Shown in pieces: positions 1 to 7,959 of a stretch of 64,000 nucleotides of DNA. Position 1 is the stretch's first letter. Each line of letters begins with the position of its first letter. A program made the position numbers and the translations under genes. The stretch is from Pseudomonadota bacterium. Its GTDB lineage: Bacteria > Desulfobacterota > Binatia > UBA9968. The notes beneath the pieces are model-generated. The model saw only the letters and a list, made by a program, of their open reading frames with translations. It did not search any database and was not told the origin of the DNA. The stretch spans positions 100,427 to 164,426 of the forward strand of contig JAJPJQ010000037.1 in assembly GCA_021324155.1 (NCBI GenBank). The letters run 5' to 3'.

Positions 1-554
1 ATCTGAATGAGGGCGCGGGGATCGCCTTTGGCAAGGGAGGCTTCCAGGTAAGTTATGGCCTGCGTCTGGACTTTCCAAAGGCCGGTTTCATCGAGAGGAG
101 GCAACTGCGTGAGCCGGGCACGGAGCTGGTATAGCTCGGACAGCCACTCAGCCAAGGTTTCCGGCCGCGGGAAACTGAACACTTGTCGGCTGCGCGGCTT
201 GGGATCGAGTCCGTTGGTAAAGAACGTGACGGAGCCGTTTGACTCGAACAAAAACGGAAGCGGACGGCGATGTGCGGGCAAGTTGTCGGGAAGCCCGGAG
301 GCATATTTCGCCGACTGCGCTTCGACTCCTGTAAGTGGCCCCTCGGCCTTTGCTTCGATAGCTCCCGCAGCTTTGCGATCTACGTACAGCAAGTAGTCAG
401 CGAAGCCAAAGCCTGATCTCATTGGAAACTCGCGGACTGCTACTCCACGGCCAGCGGTGAGGTCGATATCTTTGCGATCCTGCACAACCCAGCCCGCGGC
501 AACCAACTTTGCGTCGATGTCCTGACGGGCTTTCTCTTCCGGTTTTTCGGCCAT
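1..554 (-). CDS. hsdR: Type I restriction enzyme R subunit (HsdR), N-terminal part, truncated by window edge
   Basis: Manual translation of minus strand from ATG at 554: MAEKPEEKARQDIDAKLVAAGWVVQDRKDIDLTAGRGVAVREFPMRSGFGFADYLLYVDRKAAGAIEAKAEGPLTGVEAQSAKYASGLPDNLP...; matches the HSDR_N nuclease pattern of EcoEI-type R subunits; open to the edge, not in ORF track. Confidence 0.8.
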   Translation of the reverse strand, partial: MAEKPEEKARQDIDAKLVAAGWVVQDRKDIDLTAGRGVAVREFPMRSGFGFADYLLYVDRKAAGAIEAKAEGPLTGVEAQSAKYASGLPDNLPAHRRPLPFLFESNGSVTFFTNGLDPKPRSRQVFSFPRPETLAEWLSELYQLRARLTQLPPLDETGLWKVQTQAITYLEASLAKGDPRALIQ

Positions 555-644
555 AAAAACAGTGAATCTAGTCCATTTTCCCTAGCGCTCGCAAGTCCAA
601 ATCACGGCGATTGGAAGTTACTGAACAAAGGGCGCAGGGGTTCA

Positions 645-681
645 AGGGCCGTTCGTGCATCGAGAAGAGATCGCGGGCGCG
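645..681 (-). pseudogene. Short decayed remnant resembling the C-terminus of the cupin gene at 2415-3419
   Basis: agggccgttcgtgcatcgagaagagatcgcgggcgcg closely matches ggggccggtcgttcatcgagaagaggatcgcgggctcgcg (2455-2493), with a 1-nt deletion; encodes ..LFSMHERPL versus ..AILFSMNDRPL. Confidence 0.35.
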
Positions 682-748
682 TGGTCATGCCGAATGGACG
701 CGGCGCTCCGCCGGCGCGAAGCGAATCTCGCCGCGAACTGCCCTAGGC

Positions 749-791
749 GACATTTCCATGTTTCCGTAATTGTGGAAACGCGGAAGTATTC
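749..791. repeat. Palindromic element copy 1 (GTTTCC..GGAAAC core)
   Basis: gacatttccatgtttccgtaattgtggaaacgcggaagtattc; shares flanks gacatttcca..gaagtat with copy at 1078. Confidence 0.6.
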
Positions 792-1077
792 GCTGCGCTT
801 TTACAGCGAGTCGAGCTCGACCTTTTTTATTCGATCCTGCCGTATTCTTCATGGTTTTTGCGTTATCGAATTTTTTTATAATGCTTGAAAATACAGGGGA
901 AATCGGTGGAAACCGGCGAAGAAATGGCAGGAGCGGGCGAAAATCGGGGACGAGCGGCTGAAAACGGCCTACTTTCGAGCAAAAACGGGGTGGGAATGGG
1001 CTAAAATTGGCCCTTTTACTCCTAATTCAGCGAGGACCGAAGTATTCTCCCCGCAGTGGCGATTCTACCCATTGAGG

Positions 1078-1118
1078 GACATTTCCACGTTTCGAGAATT
1101 CTCGAAACGTCGAAGTAT
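1078..1118. repeat. Palindromic element copy 2, containing a perfect 24-bp palindrome (1087-1110)
   Basis: gacatttccACGTTTCGAGAATTCTCGAAACGTcgaagtat; uppercase is its own reverse complement. Confidence 0.7.
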
Positions 1119-1125
1119 GATCAGT

Positions 1126-1458
1126 TTACGGAACACGACGTTCCACTTTCTCCCGCTCGACGCAGATGCCCTGGTTGAAGCGCTCGACGGCATCGGCGGC
1201 GCGGCCGATGGCGCTGGCGATCTTGAGCTGCTCGCGGCGCTCTTCGCATTCGGCCTGCGTGTCGGCCTCCGCCGCCTCGGTCCACATGCGCAGCTTGTCG
1301 GCGAGTGAAATGTTGTGCGGCGCGCCGCTCGGCGGCACGAGGAGCACCCAGGCGAGAAGAAGCGAGTAGTGAGCGGTGAATAGTGAGGAGTGAAAGCGCG
1401 TAGAGCATGAGGCGCGGTACGCAAGCCAGTCGCGAGCACGGTCGAAGAATTTAGTCAC
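1126..1458 (-). CDS. Hypothetical protein with hydrophobic N-terminal segment
   Basis: GTG start overlaps the TGA of the upstream toxin reading (GTGA); hydrophobic stretch followed by charged helix; part of the N-terminus is encoded by a low-complexity agtgagtagtgaa tract. Confidence 0.4.
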   Translation of the reverse strand: MTKFFDRARDWLAYRASCSTRFHSSLFTAHYSLLLAWVLLVPPSGAPHNISLADKLRMWTEAAEADTQAECEERREQLKIASAIGRAADAVERFNQGICVEREKVERRVP

Positions 1459-1710
1459 CGGTACGCTTCCCGCCGGTGCGCAACGCTGTACACGAATACG
1501 CGCCTCGCTTCATCATCGATCGTGTAGAGGACGCGATAGTCTCCGGCGCGGAACCGATAGCCGTCGCCGCCCTGTAACTTTATACTTCCAGGCGGACGGG
1601 GGTTGTCTTCGAGAGCGAGAATTCTGTTGCTGACGTTTTTTATGAATCTTGGCGGGTAGACGGTCCATCTCCTTTTCCGCGGATCGTTTGATCTCGACGG
1701 TATAGACCAC
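1455..1710 (-). pseudogene. RelE/ParE-family toxin, apparently frameshifted
   Basis: Reading MVYTVEIKRSAEKEMDRLPAKIHK, then +1 shift at AAAAAA gives NVSNRILALEDNPRPPGSIKLQGGDGYRFRAGDYRVLYTIDDEARRVFVYSVAHRREAYR*, a classic RelE C-terminus. Confidence 0.75.
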
Positions 1711-1711
1711 C

Positions 1712-1915
1712 CTAGACGTTCCGGTTCTTCAGGTATTCGCGAAAGGGGCGCGACGGCTCGTTTCTTCTCTCCTCAATCGTAGCAAGATCGATCAGATCGC
1801 GGCGGAGATTTCTGTCCTTCACGAGGCCGAGCAGGACAGTCTGGCGCTCGCGCTTAGGCAGCGAGCGGATGGCGCTGAGAAGCCCCGCCGCGGATTTCTT
1901 TTCAGGCTTAGCCAA
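1712..1915 (-). CDS. Putative antitoxin partner of the RelE-like toxin
   Basis: 67-aa ORF immediately upstream of toxin, MAKPEKKSAAGLLSAIRSLPKRERQTVLLGLVKDRNLRRDLIDLATIEERRNEPSRPFREYLKNRNV. Confidence 0.6.
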   Translation of the reverse strand: MAKPEKKSAAGLLSAIRSLPKRERQTVLLGLVKDRNLRRDLIDLATIEERRNEPSRPFREYLKNRNV

Positions 1916-1977
1916 AGTATTTACCTCAGATCACCGCCTAGATTATCACCGGCGCGGCAAAAACGCGAATACGACCC

Positions 1978-2400
1978 TCACGCCAGCTCCTTCCGCAGGA
2001 AATACCACTGGTGCTTTCCGGCGACGTCGTCGAGCTCGCCGAAGATGCGGTAGCCGTTCTTCTGGTAGAAGCCGAGCGCCTGGAAGCTGAAGGTGTCGAG
2101 GTGCGCGTGCCTGCAGCCGCGCGTGACGGCTTCGGCTTCCGTCGCGCGCAGGAGGCGCGTGCCCCATCCTTTTCGGCGCTGATCTTCGCGCAGCCAGAGC
2201 GCGCGGATGTTGAGCCAGCCGAACGCGGTCCAGCCGTGCGCGCCGCCGACGACTTCGCGCTCTTCGTTTCTGAGAAAGACGGTGATGAGCCGGCCTTCGA
2301 GGCCGGTTTGCGCGACGTTATATTGGTCGAGCCCGCTCCATATGACGCGCAGGTCGTTTACGGAAGCATTATCCTCGATCGTGATGATCGGCTCGGGCAC
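1978..2400 (-). CDS. GNAT family N-acetyltransferase
   Basis: ...LNIRALWLREDQRRKGWGTRLLRATEAEAVTRGCRHAHLDTFSFQALGFYQKNGYRIFGELDD; track ORF trimmed to GTG start because the upstream part overlaps the cupin gene in another frame. Confidence 0.85.
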   Translation of the reverse strand: MPEPIITIEDNASVNDLRVIWSGLDQYNVAQTGLEGRLITVFLRNEEREVVGGAHGWTAFGWLNIRALWLREDQRRKGWGTRLLRATEAEAVTRGCRHAHLDTFSFQALGFYQKNGYRIFGELDDVAGKHQWYFLRKELA

Positions 2401-2414
2401 GGGCGTAGGCGGAG

Positions 2415-3419
2415 CTAGGACTCCTCTTCCCGGTAAAAGTCCAGCGCCTCCATGAGGGGCCGGTCGTTCATCGAGAAGAGGATCGCGGGCTCGCGCGACG
2501 TATTGCCGTGGCGGTGGGTGGTCCAGAGCGGGACGGTGAAAGAGTCGCCCTGCTTCCAGTCGAAGCGCTCGCCGCCGACGTCGGTGAAGCCGCTGCCGCG
2601 AAACGCGTGGTAGATCGCGGTGCTCGTGTGGCGGTGCGCCCTGGTCGTCTCGCCGGGGCGGAGCATCGAGATCTCGCACGAGAACGTCGGCAGCGTCGGG
2701 CCGCCGGTGAGCGGGTTGACGTAGCGCAGCAGCAGTCCGTCGTGCGGGTCGCCGGGCGTCTCGCCCAGCGCCTTGAGCGCCTTTTCCGTATCCTCCCATT
2801 TGTAGCGGTACGGCGGCGGCTGTTTCGATTTCGAATCCACCCACGCGGGGCGCGCGGCGCCCAATTCGTGGCGCGAGGCTTCGACCGGGCGCGTGTGCGG
2901 CTGCCGGTCGCGAGAAAATATTTCCGCAAAGCCGATTTCCAACAATCCCATGAGCGGCGCCTCGATGCCGTCGAGCCAGATAATCGGCTTGTCGGAGCCG
3001 TTGTAGTGGTCGTGCCAGGTGCGGCTCGGCGTCGTGATGAAGTCGCCCGGCTCCATCGGGAACGGCTCGCCCTCGACGGTCGTCTGCGCGCCGCCGCCCT
3101 GGAGCACGAAGCGGATCGCTCCCATCGTGTGGCGGTGCGCGCGCGCGACCTCGCCCGGCTTGACGAGCTGGACGCCGAGCGCGAGCGTGTGCGTGGTGCG
3201 CACCTTGCCGATGGATTTGAACGCGATGAAGCGCCTAAGCGAATCGTCCATGCCCAGCACGTCGCCGGCCTCCATGAGCGCGCCGTAGACGTCCTCCCAG
3301 CGCCACAGCGTCGGCTGAAACGACGCCTTGGGCTCGAAGCTCTCGCTCCGCGGAATGCCCCAGTAGCCGACGAGGTTCAGCTGGTCGAGCTTTTGATTGA
3401 AGTCGTCGATGCGGCTCAT
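2415..3419 (-). CDS. Bicupin, gentisate 1,2-dioxygenase-like
   Basis: Two cupin motifs: PGEVARAHRHTMGAIRFVLQGGG and PGETTRAHRHTSTAIYHAFRGSG. Confidence 0.85.
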   Translation of the reverse strand: MSRIDDFNQKLDQLNLVGYWGIPRSESFEPKASFQPTLWRWEDVYGALMEAGDVLGMDDSLRRFIAFKSIGKVRTTHTLALGVQLVKPGEVARAHRHTMGAIRFVLQGGGAQTTVEGEPFPMEPGDFITTPSRTWHDHYNGSDKPIIWLDGIEAPLMGLLEIGFAEIFSRDRQPHTRPVEASRHELGAARPAWVDSKSKQPPPYRYKWEDTEKALKALGETPGDPHDGLLLRYVNPLTGGPTLPTFSCEISMLRPGETTRAHRHTSTAIYHAFRGSGFTDVGGERFDWKQGDSFTVPLWTTHRHGNTSREPAILFSMNDRPLMEALDFYREEES

Positions 3420-3479
3420 GGCTGAGGACTAAAAGAAAGGATCGAGCGTGTCAAGGATAGGTGTGAGGCATGCGGCGCG

Positions 3480-3665
3480 AAACGCGAGAAATTCACCTCC
3501 CCCGGCCCCTCCTTCGTAAGGAGGGGGATCGGAGAAGCGCCCGCGGGCTCCGAAAAGTCTCCCCTTGCGAAGGGGAGATTTAGAGGGGTATTTTTCGAAT
3601 CCCCGCTTCTGTAGAGGCGGTTCGCCCTTCGACAACGCTCAGGACAGGCGAACCGCCCGTGCGTG
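3480..3665. repeat. Intergenic composite of dispersed hairpin repeats
   Basis: cacctccccc..ccctccttcgtaaggaggggg and cccttcgacaacgctcaggacaggcgaacc; related sequence at about 5.5, 17.8, 19.8, 25.4 and 27.4 kb. Confidence 0.7.
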
Positions 3666-3720
3666 TTCAGATTGTGATAGGGCAGGCGTACCGTGCCCTC
3701 TCCTCGCTGGCGCCTCTCGC

Positions 3721-4431
3721 CTATCCCTGGATCGCTTCCAGGCGCACCGCGAGCGCGCCGCGATAGGCGCGGTCGTAGATGAGCGACAGGCGCGCGCCGT
3801 CGAGCGCGTCGCGGGCGGCCTCGGCCGTCGTCGCGTGGCGCTCGAGCACGGCCTGCATCATATCGGAATGCTCCTCGTCGGCGACGTTGTGCACGTCGTG
3901 GCCGGGCACTTTGCCGATGCGCTCCTTCACCTCCGCCGTGTAGCGCTGGTAGTCGCGCAGCGCCGAGCCGCCGCCGGCGACGATGCGGTTGTTGTTGGCG
4001 CGCTCGAGGACCGCGGAGGCCGAGAACGCCTTGAGCCACGACGAATGCTTGGAGAGATTCACCCACGCGGCGAATGCGGCGCTGCACCCCGCCACCGGCT
4101 CGGTCGCGAGAATCTCGTCGCGCGTCAGTCCGGTCAGCTTGATCGCCTTCTCGATCTCGGCGGTCTGGTGGTCGCCGCCGAAGCGCGCGTCGGAGATGAG
4201 CTCGTCCTGCTCGTGCGCCCACACGAGCTTCTTCACGTCCATCGGCGCGCTGCTCTGCACCGAGCCCCAGCAGTCGCGCCGGTTGACCGTGTAGAAAACG
4301 CGGTGGATCATGAGCACGCCGGCGCGGGCGAGGTTCACGGGGAAGCGGTTGAAGCGGAGAATCTCGGGCGTCGCATAGTGGTCGTTGACGAGAACGTTGA
4401 GCGCTTCGATCAGTTCGTTCGCGTGGATCAT
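3721..4431 (-). CDS. Iron-containing redox enzyme / TenA-PqqC-like (heme-oxygenase-like fold) protein
   Basis: MIHANELIEALNVLVNDHYATPEILRFNRFPVNLARAGVLMIHRVFYTVNRRDCWGSVQSS..., acidic/His motifs HEQDELISDARFGGDH and ADEEHSD; track ORF trimmed to ATG at 4431. Confidence 0.65.
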   Translation of the reverse strand: MIHANELIEALNVLVNDHYATPEILRFNRFPVNLARAGVLMIHRVFYTVNRRDCWGSVQSSAPMDVKKLVWAHEQDELISDARFGGDHQTAEIEKAIKLTGLTRDEILATEPVAGCSAAFAAWVNLSKHSSWLKAFSASAVLERANNNRIVAGGGSALRDYQRYTAEVKERIGKVPGHDVHNVADEEHSDMMQAVLERHATTAEAARDALDGARLSLIYDRAYRGALAVRLEAIQG

Positions 4432-4445
4432 AAAAAATTCGTCTC

Positions 4446-5435
4446 CTATTTCTTGTAAAGATTCTGGATGAAGCCGCTCTCCTCCAGCTCGCGCAGCGGC
4501 CGGTCGTCGAGGTAGTCCTGCGGCTTCGCCTGTTTCGCCTTGGCGTTGGTGAGCGCGATCTGGTCGAGGATGTTCTGCGCGCCGGCGGCGGTCGCGTACG
4601 GCGCCGGCTTGAAGACTTTTTTCACCAGCGAGTCGTACATGTTGTCGAGCAGCTCGCGGTCCTGGTTCTTGAGAAACGCCGAGAGGAGCTGCTGCGCCTC
4701 GGCCCGGTTCTTCTCGTTCTTGAGCCAGGCGATCGCTTCCACGTGCGCGCGGAGATAGCCGCGCACGAGCTGCGGATGCGCCTTCGCGTAGCTCTGCGTC
4801 GTCACGGTGCTCAGCTGAAGAAAGTCGATGCCCAAATCCGAGAGGCTCGCGAGCGAGCGCAGCCCCTGCTTGCGCGCGAGCGGCGCGTGCGAGTCGGAGT
4901 TGAGCAGCGCGCCCTGCGCCTGCCCGGCGAGCATGGCGTTCAGGCGCGCAGGGTTGCTGCCGATCTGGAGATAGACGGCGTCGCCGGGGTTGAAGCCCAT
5001 TTTCTTGAGCGCGAGGCGGAGCCCGACGTCGGTCGTGCTGCCGAAGCGGCTGACCGCGAGGCGCTTGCCTTTGAGGTCGTCGACCTTGTGGATCTCCGGC
5101 GTAACGACGAGATCGAAGGAGAGCGCGTTCACCGCGCTCGAGACGATCACGACGTCCGCGCCGCCGACGCCGGCGGCGATCGCCTCGGTGCCGCCGACGT
5201 GGAGAAACGGCGTCTCGCCGGCGATCATCGCGGCGACCGCGCGCGTGCCGCCTTCGATGAAGATGTACGTCGCCTCGATGCCGTTCCTGGCGAGAAAGCC
5301 TTTTTTCTGCGCCACGACCGACGGCCACATGCCGCCGCCGATCGAGCCGTAGCCGACGGCGATCCGGTCGAGCGCGCGCGCCGGCGCGGCGGAAAGGAGG
5401 AAAAATAAAACGGCGGTAAAAATCCCGATGTTCAT
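4446..5435 (-). CDS. NitT/TauT-type (NMT1/THI5-like) ABC transporter substrate-binding protein
   Basis: Signal peptide plus ...LDRIAVGYGSIGGGMWPSVVAQKKGFLARNGIEATYIFIEGGTRAVAAMIAGETPFLHVGG. Confidence 0.85.
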   Translation of the reverse strand: MNIGIFTAVLFFLLSAAPARALDRIAVGYGSIGGGMWPSVVAQKKGFLARNGIEATYIFIEGGTRAVAAMIAGETPFLHVGGTEAIAAGVGGADVVIVSSAVNALSFDLVVTPEIHKVDDLKGKRLAVSRFGSTTDVGLRLALKKMGFNPGDAVYLQIGSNPARLNAMLAGQAQGALLNSDSHAPLARKQGLRSLASLSDLGIDFLQLSTVTTQSYAKAHPQLVRGYLRAHVEAIAWLKNEKNRAEAQQLLSAFLKNQDRELLDNMYDSLVKKVFKPAPYATAAGAQNILDQIALTNAKAKQAKPQDYLDDRPLRELEESGFIQNLYKK

Positions 5436-5495
5436 GCGCTTGTTTTATGACGCGCGGAGATCGGAAGTCAAATTTGCAGGCGCGCCGCGCCCTGC

Positions 5496-5695
5496 TTGCG
5501 ATCTCATTCGGAGCCCTTCGGCAAGCTCAGGGCGAACGGAAAAGAATTCTTCCCTCACCCCAGCCCTCTCCCGAAGCGGGCGAGGGAGAAATGGAGTCTC
5601 GTTAACGTCTCGCGCCCGCTGTTTTCTTCCTCCTCTCCCTCGAGGGAGAGGACAGAGATGAGGGCGTTCTCACGAGCCTGTCGAAGCATGAACGC
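5496..5695. repeat. Intergenic dispersed hairpin repeats
   Basis: cccttcggcaagctcagggcgaacggaaaag, ccctctcccgaagcgggcgagggag, acgagcctgtcgaagcatgaacg. Confidence 0.65.
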
Positions 5696-5696
5696 C

Positions 5697-6944
5697 TCAC
5701 GCCTCTTGCCTATCGACTGCTCTGTCCGCGCGGATGACGGTGCGCGCCATCGCCGCGACGATCGCCGTCGCGACGACGCCGCCGAGCACGACCGCCGCGG
5801 TCGCGCCGACGAGTTGGGCGGCGAAGCCGACCCCGGCCTGGCCGAGGAACGGCCCGCCGATAAGGAAGACGAAGGCGACCGCCTGGACGCGGCCGCGGAG
5901 CTCATCGGGCGTGGCGAGCTGGATCACGGTCATGCGCAGCGTCTCGCCGACGGCGTCGAGCATGCCGAGCCCGAAGCAAACCGCGAGCGAGACCGGAAAC
6001 GAGCGCGACAGCGCGAAGGCGACGAGCGCGGCGGCGTAGAGCAGCGTGACCGCGACGATCAGACGCGCCTTGCGCTTGGGGTCACCCAGCGCCATCGCGA
6101 CGCCGGAGCCAGCGAGCGCGCCGATCGCCGGCGCGCCCAGCAGCGCGCCCAGACCAGTAGGACCGACGGCGAGGATATCGCGGGCGAAGATCGGCATGAG
6201 GCCGCGGTAGGCGCCGAAGAAATTTACGCTCGCGTCCATGACGAGCAATCCGAGGACGATGGGCTTTTGCCGGATAAAAGCGAGCCCCTGCATCATGCTC
6301 TTCAGGCCGCGCTCCCGGCTTGGCGCCGGCGCGGCGCGGATTTTGAGCAGCCTCAGGCAGACGATCGCCGCGAGGAACGAGGCGGCGTCGAGATAATAGC
6401 ACCAAACGACGCCGCCGAATGCGATGATCGCGCCGGCGACAAGCGGACCGGCGAGGAAGGCGCTCTGGCGCAGCGTCACGCTGAGCGCGAAGCCGGTCGT
6501 GAGCTGCTCGGGCTTGACCAGGCTCGGGATGAGCGCGTAGCGCGTCGGGTTGTCGAAGCTCATGAGCGCGCTCTCGGCGAAGAGGATCGCGTAGATGTGC
6601 CATACCTGCACCGCGCCGCCGTCGGTGAGCAGCCCGAGCGAGAGCGAGAGGCAGAAGCCAAGCGCCTGGGCCGCGATGAGCAGGCGGCGCCGCTCGACGC
6701 GGTCGGCGAGCCAGCCGCCGGTGAACGCGAAGGCGATCAGCGGGACGGCGCGGAAAAATCCGGTGAGGCCGAGCTGCGCGGCCGAGTCGGTCATCTCGTA
6801 GATCTGCCAAGCGACGGCAACGGTGGTGAGTTGGCTGCCGATCGCGGAGACGAGCAGGCTGAACCAGAACAGCGCGAAATTTTTTTCTGCGAGGACGGTC
6901 CAGGGCCGGACGGGTCGATCGATCTGGGGAGTTTCGGGTTTCAA
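5697..6944 (-). CDS. MFS transporter (EntS-like)
   Basis: 12-TM-like; FALFWFSLLVSAIGSQLTTVAVAWQIYEMTDSAAQLGLTGFFRAVPLIAFAFTGGWLADRVERRRLL; TTG start. Confidence 0.85.
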   Translation of the reverse strand: MKPETPQIDRPVRPWTVLAEKNFALFWFSLLVSAIGSQLTTVAVAWQIYEMTDSAAQLGLTGFFRAVPLIAFAFTGGWLADRVERRRLLIAAQALGFCLSLSLGLLTDGGAVQVWHIYAILFAESALMSFDNPTRYALIPSLVKPEQLTTGFALSVTLRQSAFLAGPLVAGAIIAFGGVVWCYYLDAASFLAAIVCLRLLKIRAAPAPSRERGLKSMMQGLAFIRQKPIVLGLLVMDASVNFFGAYRGLMPIFARDILAVGPTGLGALLGAPAIGALAGSGVAMALGDPKRKARLIVAVTLLYAAALVAFALSRSFPVSLAVCFGLGMLDAVGETLRMTVIQLATPDELRGRVQAVAFVFLIGGPFLGQAGVGFAAQLVGATAAVVLGGVVATAIVAAMARTVIRADRAVDRQEA

Positions 6945-7045
6945 GTTTCGGGTTTCGAATAAGATCGCGAAGCTATGATAACGAGCAGCGATACGCCGCC
7001 GATTTTGAGTAGCATAACGAGCGTTTTTACGCTAATGATTCACGC

Positions 7046-7957
7046 ATGCGCATCTGCTCGCTGCTGCCGAGCGCGACGGAGATCGCCTTCGCGCTCGGGC
7101 TCGGCGACGAGGTCGTCGCCGTGACCCACGAGTGCGACTACCCGCCCGAGGCGCGCCAGCGCCGCGTGGTGGTGAAGAGCGCGGTCGATTCGGCCGCCGA
7201 CAGCGCGGCGATCGATCGCGCCGTGCGGGAGCGCGTCCAGGCCGGGCGCGGCCTCTACGCGCTGGACCACCAGGGCTTTCGCGCCGCCCAACCGGATTTC
7301 ATCATCACCCAGGACCTCTGCGAAGTCTGCGCGCTCGATTTGAGCGAAGTCGAGCGCGCCGCCGACGCTTTGCCGCACAAGCCGAAGATCGTTTCGCTCG
7401 CGCCGTCAACGCTCGGCGACGTGCTCGACGACATCGCGCGCGTCGGCGCGGCGGCGGGAAGAGAAGCCGCGGCCGGCGCGCTCGTGTCGGACTTGCGCGC
7501 GCGCATCGAGCGTGTGCGCGAACTAACATCGCGCTCCGATACGCGCCCGCGCGTCGCGTGCGTCGAATGGATCGAGCCGATTTATCCCGCCGGCCATTGG
7601 GTGCCCGAGATGGTCGAGATCGCCGGCGGCATCGACGGCTTGGGCCGTAAGGGCGCGCCGGCAAAACCCGTTCCATGGGAGAACGCCTTGCGCGCGTACG
7701 CGCCGGAAGTCGTCGTGCTCATGCCGTGCGGCTTCGGTCTCGAGCGGGCGGCGGCGGAAGCGCCGGCGCTCGCGCGGCTCGCAGGCTGGCGCGATCTGCC
7801 CGCGGTAAAGGCCGGCCGCGTCTTCGCCGTCAACGGCTCGGCGTATTTCAACCGTCCGGGGCCGCGGCTCGTCGACGGGGTCGAGATTCTCGCCGCGCTC
7901 ATCCATCCGGAAATTTTTCCTCCCGCGGCGTCCGGCGCCGCGCGGCGGCTCGCTTAA
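7046..7957 (+). CDS. Cobalamin-binding / BtuF-like periplasmic-binding-fold protein
   Basis: MRICSLLPSATEIAFALGLGDEVVAVTHECDYPPEA...PDFIITQDLCEVCA. Confidence 0.85.
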   Translation: MRICSLLPSATEIAFALGLGDEVVAVTHECDYPPEARQRRVVVKSAVDSAADSAAIDRAVRERVQAGRGLYALDHQGFRAAQPDFIITQDLCEVCALDLSEVERAADALPHKPKIVSLAPSTLGDVLDDIARVGAAAGREAAAGALVSDLRARIERVRELTSRSDTRPRVACVEWIEPIYPAGHWVPEMVEIAGGIDGLGRKGAPAKPVPWENALRAYAPEVVVLMPCGFGLERAAAEAPALARLAGWRDLPAVKAGRVFAVNGSAYFNRPGPRLVDGVEILAALIHPEIFPPAASGAARRLA

Positions 7958-7959
7958 CG

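Noticed and set aside
655-961. Small plus-strand ORFs (77 and 63 aa)
   Set aside because: They translate the palindromic repeat and purine-rich spacer; no RBS or domain.
5496-6962. 488-aa plus-strand ORF opposite the MFS transporter
   Set aside because: Extremely Arg/Asp/Glu-rich shadow frame; the MFS sense gene is unambiguous.
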